Part shown: positions 32,847 through 42,269 of the stretch, in pieces
How positions within the stretch are numbered: the first letter of the stretch is position 1
How the letters are laid out: each line of letters starts with the position of its first letter
Origin: Skeletonema tropicum
Taxonomy: Eukaryota > Bacillariophyta > Thalassiosirophyceae > Thalassiosirales > Thalassiosiraceae
Length of the DNA stretch: 64,000 nt
NCBI GenBank assembly: GCA_037178625.1
Contig: CM074128.1
Location: 4,402,001-4,466,000, forward strand
Reading direction: 5' to 3'
Made by a program: the position numbers and the translations under genes
Notes under the pieces: generated by a model
What the model was told of the DNA's origin: nothing
Databases searched by the model: none
The model's input: the letters and a program-made list of their open reading frames with translations, nothing else

Positions 32847-34958
32847 TCAATGATCCCTCATCACCCAAGGTGGACAACCCAATGCTGGCAAATTTTCTTG
32901 TGCAGCACCACAACTAGCCGCCTTCTCATCCCATGTATTCATCACGCAATACCATTCACCATCCTTGCATTGATCCATGATCGTACTCGCATCCATCGAA
33001 CGGAGCAGCATTCTCCACTTGCCACAACTAGGATTACAGCAACGAATCCATTCATACGGCTCTTTTGCATTAGCGGTTCCACTGCGCTTTTTACGTTGAC
33101 GATTTTCGTATGCCTCGTTGCCATGGAGACGGCGAACCCACACCCTGAGGTGTTTGCGTGTGCGTTGATCCATGGCGCTTTCGGGCGTAGTTGCGGCATC
33201 GTACTCCTCTTCGGGAGCACTGCATCGAGCACGTTCAGGGTCGTTTTTGTTCATGGAACAGTACCATTTGGAGGGAAGCTTGCGCGCATCGACTACTCCG
33301 CGTAGGCGTCTCCACTGATGGAATACATGGAGATCACGGACATGGTGAGATGTGCGACAGGCACTTGGCATGAACTAATAATAAGCATTTCGACATGGTC
33401 CTCACCTTCTTACAACGATCACATTCCACCCAAGTGGCATTACTCGATCCTGCAGTTTGTCCAAAGATAGAAATCTCTGCATCCTCTGCCATCAAACTGT
33501 CTTCGTCAAACCCCCTAGAATGCACTCCTCCCCCACCAGCACCATCATCATCGTCCATACCCCCACTTCCAGCTCCCTGACCACCAAAACCAGCATCTGG
33601 GGTACTCATGAATGCATTACCCCCTCCACCACGCCTATTTTGCTTCTTCTTCTTTCTACGCTTTCCGATACGCCGTCCATTAACATCAAGCTCCTCATCG
33701 TCATTATTGTCCGGCAACACAGTGGGCGACTTGTTTACAACAAATGAAGAACTTGCCTTCCCTCCCCGCTCCACATACTCTTCCGCATCTTCCAAAAACG
33801 TCTTCCCATCAAAGTTTTGCAGTGTATTCATTGCCTCCATACGCATATGACGTTTCATGGCAACCAACAATGTATTACGATTCAAAATAGGTTTTCCAAT
33901 ACCACGTCTGGGATTATAGTCCTCGTCCTCACTGGAATCAGTATCAACGACACTCCCCAATGCAGAATATTGATCTTCCTCAAGTGCTCGACGCATCATG
34001 TCATTGACTGCAGCTTGTTGGGCAGAGTATCCCGTAGAGGATGTGGGGGTGGAAGAGGTGGCGGATGTGGGGAGTTTTTTGGCAAGATTTTTTGTTTTGG
34101 AGTCGAGGGAACTTTTGACCTTTTCCTGTTGTACATTGTAGTAATAAACACGTTAATTATGCCGCTACATTCGATTGTGATATATTATCCCGATATATGA
34201 CACAAACAGCGGCAATCACTCAAAAATACCAATGATAAACGTACCTTCTTTTTCTTAACCTTGTCCTTGCCCTTCTTCCCATCCAAAGAGGACTTCTTCT
34301 TGCTTGTCTTTTTCTTATCATCCTTGTCCTTCTTCCTCTTTTTGCCATCAACGGTTGTTGTAGCTGAAGGAAGCGCAGCGGGCTTGGAAGCAGAAGCAGA
34401 ATCAGCAGATGCCTCTAGTGTGGAAATGATCCCACGTGCTTTCATCTTAGCAGATTGTTGTGGTTTAGATGGTGATGACAGTGGTTGTGACTTTGGCGAA
34501 TTTCTAACGGTCGATGCTGGTTGTTTAGATGCGGCTACTGCATTGGCAGAGGCTGAAGTTGCCTTTGTGGGTGCGTCTACTTCCATGGCATCACCACCTC
34601 CGCTAATGGCACCATTGGTTTTTACATCACTGGATTTTGTTGCGGCGGCAGCAGAATTATCAACATTCTTCCCTAAAGCTGCTTTCGTATCTTTATTGCC
34701 CACCATACTTGGTTGTTTTGGCTGATGCTGCTGTTGGGACGGCAGTGGTCCTGAAGAAGGCTCCTTCAACGAAGAAGTGCCGCCGACGTCCTTCTCTTTT
34801 TGTTTGTCGTCCTCACTCGAGGTACTTCCTAGCCCCGCTAGACTCGACATCACATTTGATGCGGCTGTTGCGTTTGCGGTGCGGTCTGGAGCTGCAGCTA
34901 CAGGTGGTTCAGCCGTTGCCGTGGATGGTTTGTTGCTACTGCTGTCAGCGGCATCCAT
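32847..34958 (-). CDS. Nuclear protein with two CW-type zinc fingers
   Basis: Three exons, 34958..34245, 34125..33406 and 33314..32847, all phase 0, give 633 residues. The first 420 residues are disordered, Ser/Ala/Lys/Asp-rich, with nuclear-type basic tracts (DGKKRKKDKDDKKKTSKKK, GRRIGKRRKKKKQNRR) and a Gly-rich stretch. The C-terminus carries two CW zinc fingers. Finger one is WVECDRCKKWRRL...LPSKWYCSMN...C and is split by the last intron exactly between KK and WRR. Finger two is YEWIRCCNPSCGKWRML...GEWYCVMN...C. CW domains read methylated Lys4 of histone H3 through their Trp residues, so chromatin binding is expected. No catalytic domain is visible. The second finger has an extra Cys-Asn-Pro-Ser insertion in the first knuckle (CCNPSC in place of CDxC). 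Confident domain call; biological partner unknown. Confidence 0.85.
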
Positions 34959-35246
34959 GGTGGCGATCTATTATGATTTTCATTTATATATGCAGGGATT
35001 TGCACAAAAAATATTTGAAGTTCGACATCATAAATGAGACTCCTGCAGAGTTGCAAAAGGTTTATTAGCTGGAAATGAGGTCGGATACTAACTAGGACTG
35101 CTGAACGTACAATGGGCAATGGGTTGGGCTTAGTATGATTGAATGGCAAGACAGAAGAACTCGTGGCTGTCTCGACAAACAGGTCTGAATGAAGATGACC
35201 TATTTGTGTCATTAAGCCACCTGATCTACTGAAGTGCAACTTTAAA

Positions 35247-36895
35247 TTACCCTGAAAACAACTTTGCCACAGCATCTGCATTTGACGCAAAGAAGAGATG
35301 CAAATATGTTGCAGTCAAAGAGCCTTCGCGGTAAACTGCTTCGCCTGGATATGTTGACCTCTGACGTATGCCATGCGAATACGGGTCGGGAGTATTGCAA
35401 CTTTTTGATTTGTGATGAGCATGAGCACGGACTTTGCCCTCAGGCAAAGGTGCCGTTTGCATTCCCTGTCATCCACCATTCACTTTCATTGTCCCAGTTC
35501 CTTGCATCAGTCCTGCCATACGATAGGAATTACCCTCTAGATCTATCAATGTTTCCATACAATACAAGAAACCTCCACATTCGGCCAGTATCGGTTTGCC
35601 ATCCTCGTGAAATCGATTCAATGATGATATCATGCTCTCATTCTCCGAAAGCGCTCTTGCATGAAGCTCCGGATAGCCACCATGGTAACCAAACAGCCTT
35701 TGCTTCCATCGGTATTGAACCATCACGTATCGGAGAGAAATAACATACCTTTGCACCCATATCTTGCAGCAATGTTATATTCGCCGTGTACGTGAAGCTA
35801 AACGCATCGTCGCGGGCGATTGCGATTGTCTTACCCGACAGTGCATCAGGGCTTACGTCTGGAATGTGCTGGGCCACAAACTGCACTGGCTTGAGCATAT
35901 CAAGAAAAGGCAAAATACCAGCCTCTTCGAGAAGGTCAGCCCCAGACTCGAGACGAGATTCTATCCAATCTTCTTTCTGCTCACTTGGCTGGACTAAACC
36001 AAGATGTCGTTCCGGCAGCTCGATGCTTTCATCGCGCTTCAACGCCGCCCAAAGTGGTAAGTCGTCTGGAAGTGCATCTCTTATTAATTGCCCATGATAG
36101 TTGCTCCCACATTTGTTTGCTATTACACTGAAGGATATTTCAATTGATGTGCGAATATGAGAAGAGTGCAGTTTCTTCAAGATGAAATGCATATAGCTTA
36201 TCCACTTCTCAACTCATTAAAATTCACAAACTTCAGACTTACCCAACCATGTCAAAGTCATCTCTGTATTTCCTCAATCCAACTGCTATAGCTGCTGCCG
36301 TCTGCGCCATTGCACGGACATCCATTACCAACGCTACAGGAATACCAAATTTCGCTGCCAAATCTGCGCTGCAGTCATTGCCATCATACAGACCCATCGC
36401 TCCTTCAACAAGCACGAAGTCGGCCTCTCTTTCAGTGACGGCACGGTAAATCTGCTGCTTACACCATTCTTCACCTGCCATCCATAGATCGAGCTGGACT
36501 ACTGGCGCTTTGGATCCTTTTTCGAGTATTTGTGGATCGAGATAGTCAGGTCCAAATTTGAATACTCGAACTCGCTTCATTATCATGTGCCATATAACAT
36601 TTGAAGAAGATTGTGTGATTTTTCATCAGAGAGAGAGAGACATTGATGAACGTTAATTGGTATGAATGTTCGTACGGAAAGAGAAGAATGATTTGAAGCA
36701 AGTTTCTTTAGGAGAATTCATTGCTTACGATGATAAGATCAATAGTAGTAGGCAGAATATAATATACAACCCACCTTTCCGTGCCGATGGAGAAGCCGCG
36801 CTAAAGCATGCTGTTATGGTTGTCTTGCCGCTTCCGCTGGCTGGAGCAGACAAGAATAGAGCTGGACAGGAAGTAATCGGGTTGTTGTTGACCAT
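35247..36895 (-). pseudogene. Broken copy of cobyrinate a,c-diamide synthase (CobB/CbiA)
   Basis: This is the left copy of a tandem duplication and matches the intact copy at 37989..39592 almost base for base, including exon layout (36895..36775, about 36568..36243, about 36127..35247). It carries three lesions. One extra base in exon 1, within 36801-36806, shifts the frame after ACF. One extra base near 35677-35683 shifts the frame in the glutaminase loop (LPWWL instead of LPGGYPEL). An in-frame TGA at 35469-35471 follows a small rearranged patch after GTGTM. Downstream, the frame MQTAPLPEGK through HLFFASNADAVAKLFSG is preserved. It keeps the consensus loop SGSGKTT that the intact copy has altered. 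The high remaining identity says the damage is recent, unless some lesions are sequencing errors. Confidence 0.85.
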
Positions 36896-36993
36896 GGTAA
36901 TGTCGGTTGTGAGGTGTTATACCTTGACATTATTTAGGCGTCCATCACATACATTAGATATAATGGTAGCTTGGTTGATCTGGGATCTGGTTG

Positions 36994-37671
36994 GATCTGT
37001 TTAGCCATCAGGGGAAAAAGCGCCTCTGGCGCTCAGATCGGCTTGTTTTTAAGCGCATTTAAGCGCCTACGTAGCCCTGGTACAAAAACCTACGGGCTTT
37101 CTCGTAGCAGTAGGAATTCACACGTCATCAAAGAACAGCCATCCGGATGGTGCCACGTCATGATGTGACAGTCATTTAAATGGTGTTTGAGTGATGCCAC
37201 GTCATGATGTGACACCATTCAGCTCAAAGGTCGACCCATCGAATGAGGAATGGAGGTAAAGATAGAAAATGGTTCACCTTTCACCTCGTAACATCACTCT
37301 CCACCGTTGTCAATACTGCCGTCATCGAAAGAGTCTTCCTTCTTCGGACGTTGGCAATGCAAAGCCTTCGTCTCCTCAGTTGCAACAAAAAATGTCTGCT
37401 TGCATGGAAGTTGATGACGCTGTCGCTGATAAAATGTTCTGTTTGTTATGTAAAAGTATACATATGAGGTAAATATATTTGTTGCAATCCAGTGCGTTGT
37501 CATCTATGATATTATTAAGCTACATCGCCTCGCAAGAACTCTATTTCTCTTCCAGGAGAAGCGGGGAAGCTAGAGAAAGTGCTCCTTTTAAGCGGTAAAG
37601 TTGCGCTTAAGTGAAAAGGCTCAAATGGGGCCGATTTTAAGCCGCTTTTTCCCCTGATGGCTAGATCTGTT
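36994..37671. mobile_element. hAT-like MITE with perfect 8-base target duplication
   Basis: The element spans 37002-37663 (662 bases). Its ends are inverted copies, TAGCCATCAGGGGAAAAAGC, over about 21 bases. The 8-base direct repeat GATCTGTT flanks it exactly (36994-37001 and 37664-37671), the target-site size of hAT transposons. The left arm continues with AAGCGC-rich sequence also echoed inversely on the right. Internally, TGCCACGTCATGATGTGACA is present twice (37151 and 37195). No transposase is encoded. It sits 107 bases upstream of the ATG of the broken CobB copy, in that copy's promoter region. Confidence 0.82.
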
Positions 37672-37988
37672 CGTATTTTGATCTTGATGCACGTGATTTG
37701 TGTTGGCGAAGATTTAGCGGAAGATGTAGTCAAATGCATATGCATTCTCTACCAAGAGCCTCTCTCAGCCGAGATCTTTGTTAGTATCACCTCTTGATAT
37801 CACCAATATCACCTAGTGGATCTCATCATTTTGGTTTTGTTTGGCGCTTTGAGTGCATTGTAAAACATTTTGTTACGAAATTCGGAAGGCAAAACTTCCA
37901 ATGATTCTTTGCATGTGCATGTGGTTGGTAACTGAAACTGAATCTACATTTGCTTAGAGATAATGTGTTACTCCAGAGTGACTTTGCC

Positions 37989-39592
37989 TTACCCTGAAAA
38001 CAACTTTGCCACAGCATCTGCATTCGACGCAAAGAAGAGATGTATATATGTTGCAGTCAAAGAACCTTCACGGAACACTTCCTCGCCTGGATATGTTGAC
38101 CTCTGACGTATGCCATGCGAATACGGGTCAGGTGTGTCACTGCTCTCTGACTTGTGGAAAGCGTGGGCGCGTATCTTGCCCTCAGGCAAAGGTGCCGTTT
38201 GCATCCCAATACCGACTTTACCTGTCATTGTCCCAGTTCCTTGCATCAGTCCTGCCATACGATAGGGATTACCCTCTAGATCTATCAATGTTTCCATACA
38301 ATACAAAAAACCGCCACATTCGGCCAGTATCGGTTTGCCATCCTCGTGAAATCGATTCAATGATGATATCATGCTCTCATTCTCCGAAAGCGCTCTTGCG
38401 TGAAGCTCCGGATAGCCTCCTGGTAACCACACAGCCGTTGCTTCCATCGGTATTGAACCATCCCGTATCGGAGAGAAATAACATACCTTTGCACCCATAT
38501 CTTGCAGCAATGTTATATTCGCCGTGTACGTGAAGCTAAACGCATCGTCGCGGGCGATTGCAATTGTCTTACCCGAAAGTGCATCAAGGCTTACGTCTGG
38601 AATGTGCTGGGCCACAAACTGCACTGGCTTGAGCATATCAAGAAAAGGCAAAATACCAGCCTCTTCGAGAAGGTCAGCCCCAGACTCGAGACGAGATTCT
38701 ATCCAATCTTCTTTCTGCTCACTTGGCTGGACTAAACCAAGATGTCGTTCCGGCAGCTCGATGCTTTCATCGCGCTTCAACGCCGCCCAAAGTGGTAAGT
38801 CGTCTGGAAGTGCATCTCTTATTAATTGCCCATGATAGTTGCTCCCACATTTGTTTGCTATTACACTGAAGGATATTTCAATTGATGTGCGAATATGAGA
38901 AGAGTGCAGTTTCTTCAAGATGAAATGCATATAGCTTATCCACTTCTCAACTCATCATTCATGATTCGCAAACTTCAGACTTACCCAACCATGTCAAAGT
39001 CATCTCTGTATTTCCTCAATCCAACTGCTATAGCTGCTGCCGTCTGCGCCATTGCACGGACATCCATTACCAACGCTACAGGAATACCAAATTTCGCTGC
39101 CAAATCTGCGCTGCAGTCATTGCCATCATACAGACCCATCGCTCCTTCAACAAGCACGAAGTCGGCCTCTCCTTCAGTGACGGCACGGTAAATCTGCTGC
39201 TTACACCATTCTTCACCTGCCATCCATAGATCGAGCTGGACTACTGGCGCTTTGGATCCTTTTTCGAGTATTTGTGGATCGAGATAGTCAGGTCCAAATT
39301 TGAATACTCGAACTCGCTGCATTATTTTTTTATGCATGCGTGAATATTTGAAGATTTGTAATATTATAGGAGTTGATGAGAAGGGAAATATCCGACCAAC
39401 ATTGTAGCAAGATGATTTATCACAAAATATATGTTGACTCGAATATCATTTCATCGTTGGATGTAATTATGTGCAACCTACCTTTCCGTGCCGATGAAGA
39501 AGCCGCGCCAGGCACGCTGTTATGGTTGTCTTGCCACTTCTGCTAGCTGGAGCAGACAAGAATAGAGCTGGACAGGAAGCAGTCGGTACCAT
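37989..39592 (-). CDS. Cobyrinate a,c-diamide synthase, CobB/CbiA family (intact copy)
   Basis: Three exons, 39592..39482, 39316..38985 and 38865..37989, with consistent phases, give 439 residues, the usual CobB/CbiA length. An in-frame stop upstream fixes the ATG. The enzyme amidates the a and c carboxylates of (hydrogeno)cobyrinate using glutamine and ATP in B12 synthesis. The N-terminal P-loop is APASRSGKTTITACLARLL, followed by VRVFKFGPDYLDPQ and VEGAMGLYDGN, both family hallmarks. GVIANKCGSNYH comes next, then a class I glutaminase half with WLPGGYPELHAR, nucleophile Cys in ILAECGGFLYC (about residue 328) and a terminal TYIHLFF. Residue 18 is Arg where the broken copy and the family have Gly (SGxGKT). 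No clear transit peptide is seen. A bacterial origin with introns gained later is an inference. CfbB-type (nickel-sirohydrochlorin) activity is the alternative. Confidence 0.88.
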
Positions 39593-40021
39593 GATCTCTT
39601 GAGTTAATATCTATGTGATGCTACACACTTTATTTCACACTTTTAATTGCATGCGGCTTCATTACAACTACAATAAGTAGCAACCACGAAGCACGAAGCA
39701 CGAAGCACGAAGCACGTGATTGATGGCGAGCGAGAGAGTAGAGATGGCGCAGCGCGCGAGGCAGTATCTTTTCTTGGGGGCGGGGAAGGAAAGGGTAAAT
39801 AATCCAGTATTATTGTCATTAGGGTAATTCAACGTCTAACTAACTAATGCTGATCAGAGGTAAAAATTATTATTTGTCTCATTGAAATGATGCCTCTCTG
39901 GTAAGTTGAATACCCTTGATGGGCACATCCATCACCGCGCACCGCTCATGCGCACCGCACAATTTGACACCAATACAAATCAAAACAATGGTATCATTAT
40001 TTGACACCACACATCAAAACC
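39593..40021. other. Divergent interval with a heptamer repeat
   Basis: The interval lies between the CobB-like start and the PARN start. It holds four exact copies of ACGAAGC at 39686-39713 followed by ACGTGAT, and otherwise no recognisable structure. Promoters for both genes must be here. Confidence 0.5.
39686..39713. repeat. Four tandem copies of ACGAAGC
   Basis: A perfect 7-base microsatellite, four units, ends in a CACGTG palindrome at 39713-39718. Confidence 0.9.
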
Positions 40022-42223
40022 ATGGTGAACGTAACGAAGTCGAACTTTCTGGAGCAACTGCGCGACCTTCTTCTCCATCTCCCCACCGCGGCATTCATCT
40101 CCATCGATGAGGAGATGACCGGCATCTCTCTCCCAGGCTCTCGCAATTCCCGCCCAAACAAAGTGGAGCTGCCATCCGAGCGCTACACGAATCTTATCAA
40201 GGAGGTTCCAGAGCGGTATGCGATCCTTACTGTGGGTGTTGCTGTGTTTCATAAAAACCCAAAGTTTATAGATCCTGCCGCCAAGGATTATGATGGTGGC
40301 GGCAGGGCTAGAGCATCATCCACTGCTGCCGAAGAAGAGCAGCGATTACTAGCCAATGGAGGTGATAGTGATGCCATGGAACATGCATTCATGCATCGCG
40401 AGGGGGCGTTGAATCAAGATGAGTTGGAAGACTTGACCGAACGTGAGGAGGAGAAAGAGGTTGATAGGTTGAATGAAAAGGCACCACCGCCACAGCCAGA
40501 GTACACGTCGAGGATATACAACTTTTATATCTTTCCGAATGGTTGGTCCGATAATCGGGAGCTTACTTTGAACCCGTCTACCGTCAAATTTCTTATGGAA
40601 AACAACATGAATTTTAACAAAGTGTTTGAAGAGGGACTTCCCTTTACTACCGTGAAACACGCAGAGGCGCTCAAAGAACGGTATTTTCGCAAGCATAATA
40701 ATACTGAGGCGACGATTAATGGAGATAAAGCACCGACAAAGAAGGATAGAGTGACATTAACCAGTACCAATGATATCGCCTTCGTTGCAAGGGTTATGGC
40801 GAACCTTCGCGAGTGGATTGATAGCGACGATTCAAATCTTCACAATGTAATCAATAATGATAATGGTCAAGAGGGGACGTCGTTAGTGTTACCACCATGC
40901 AATGCATTCTTGCGGAGGTGCCTCTACGAAACCATCGAGGCAGAGTACAGTGGTCTCTTGCTTGAGAGGGCGGACCTCAGTCCTAATGCTGGACCAACTG
41001 CTCGGAATCAAATTAGAGTGATCAGATTGACTCCTGAGGAACGCAAGAGGCGTGAGAATCGATTGAAAGTGGAGGAATGGGAGAAGTTGTTGCTGGGCAA
41101 TCTTGGGTTTACTACCGTCTTTCAAGCTATCAGTGATGTGTGTAATGGGAGAGTTTTGACAAAAGAACGAATTGAGGGGTTCCTTGATGGATCGTTTCCG
41201 TCACCCGTCGTGCCGATGGATGAGGGAGGAAATGGACGTCAAATTCCAATCATTGTCCATAATGGACTGATGGATTTGTTGTTTCTTTTGACTCATTGTC
41301 ATGATCCTTCCTTGCCATCTAACTTCGAAGAGACAAAAATGCAGCTACGTCACTACTTTCCAAATGTATTCGACACTAAGGTGATGTCAACGGAGTACAG
41401 CGATGCTCAAATCAAGGGAGGTAGCACTGCATTGGGAGACTTGTTTGATACCATGAAACACGTTGACATTGGTGACAATAATTTTCTTTTCCCAACCATT
41501 ACTAATCAAGAAAATGGAGGATCAGAAGGGCAAGCGCATGAGGCTGCATGGGACGCATACATGACGGGCTCTGTGTTCAATGCTTTGGGTAAGCGTATTC
41601 TGGAAGGAAAGAACGTGCTGAACTTAGACTTGACCTTCAATGCACTTCTGAACGAATCTTCTGATAGCCTGTTACGTGACTATCTTGGTATGAATATGAT
41701 CTACATGCATATGTCTTTGTACACCATCGATTTGGAGTCTACCTCCGGACCAGCAGGATTACATGACCCTCTTTCGAGCGGCCTTTCCATTGACACAACA
41801 TTTCATGTCTCGGGTATCACTACGTCTATTTCAACACGTGACATTATTCAGGCTTTGATGGCTGGAAGCGAAGGCGAGGATGATGACATCCTTCGTGAGT
41901 TGAAGTATGATATCATCTGGATAGATGATACATCATTCTTCGTGGGGACCAGACGTGAAGAAGGTGTTGCTCTTGACGATCGGTCTACTCTGAAGTTGAT
42001 TGCAATGTACGTTAGAAACAAGTTACACGATGGTCTCGGAAATGTTGACATTTTGTCTCTCGAGCACTACTTCAAGAAGAAAAATCTCGCAAAGGATGCG
42101 GGCACAGGTGGATTTGCAACGTCAATTGCGTCTCTGGCTACTGCACCGTTCCGACTGCTGAAGAGAGCAATGGGTACCTCAAGCGAGCAAGAACCAACCA
42201 ATAAGAAAAGGCGACTGAATTAG
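40022..42223 (+). CDS. Poly(A)-specific ribonuclease PARN-like deadenylase
   Basis: Single exon, 733 residues from ATG in CCATGG context. It has the CAF1/PARN DEDDh nuclease fold. The start VTKSNFLEQL leads to FISIDEEMTGIS with the first acidic pair (Asp29, Glu31), the same layout as the N-terminus of animal and plant PARN. PSERYTNLIKEVPERYAILTVGVAVF follows. A central HNGLMDLLFLL (Asp near 417) supplies the third acidic residue, and HEAAWDAYMTGSVF (near 508) supplies the catalytic His and last Asp. The R3H position between 180 and 330 is poorly conserved here, with a CNAFLRRCLYETIE helix. PARN removes poly(A) tails from mRNA and trims small non-coding RNAs in nucleus and cytoplasm. The C-terminus ends in a basic NKKRRLN nuclear-type signal. 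Its stop is 46 bases from the stop of the convergent TOP3B gene. Confidence 0.88.
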   Translation: MVNVTKSNFLEQLRDLLLHLPTAAFISIDEEMTGISLPGSRNSRPNKVELPSERYTNLIKEVPERYAILTVGVAVFHKNPKFIDPAAKDYDGGGRARASSTAAEEEQRLLANGGDSDAMEHAFMHREGALNQDELEDLTEREEEKEVDRLNEKAPPPQPEYTSRIYNFYIFPNGWSDNRELTLNPSTVKFLMENNMNFNKVFEEGLPFTTVKHAEALKERYFRKHNNTEATINGDKAPTKKDRVTLTSTNDIAFVARVMANLREWIDSDDSNLHNVINNDNGQEGTSLVLPPCNAFLRRCLYETIEAEYSGLLLERADLSPNAGPTARNQIRVIRLTPEERKRRENRLKVEEWEKLLLGNLGFTTVFQAISDVCNGRVLTKERIEGFLDGSFPSPVVPMDEGGNGRQIPIIVHNGLMDLLFLLTHCHDPSLPSNFEETKMQLRHYFPNVFDTKVMSTEYSDAQIKGGSTALGDLFDTMKHVDIGDNNFLFPTITNQENGGSEGQAHEAAWDAYMTGSVFNALGKRILEGKNVLNLDLTFNALLNESSDSLLRDYLGMNMIYMHMSLYTIDLESTSGPAGLHDPLSSGLSIDTTFHVSGITTSISTRDIIQALMAGSEGEDDDILRELKYDIIWIDDTSFFVGTRREEGVALDDRSTLKLIAMYVRNKLHDGLGNVDILSLEHYFKKKNLAKDAGTGGFATSIASLATAPFRLLKRAMGTSSEQEPTNKKRRLN

Positions 42224-42269
42224 TTATAATTTATGATCTAACATTCTGTATTCATTTATCCACTGCGAT

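Noticed and set aside
37002..37663. Autonomous transposon
   Set aside because: No transposase-like frame inside; only a non-autonomous element is supported.
38006..38835. Plus-strand frames opposite the CobB-like copies
   Set aside because: They are duplicated only because the real minus-strand gene is duplicated; they are not conserved as proteins.
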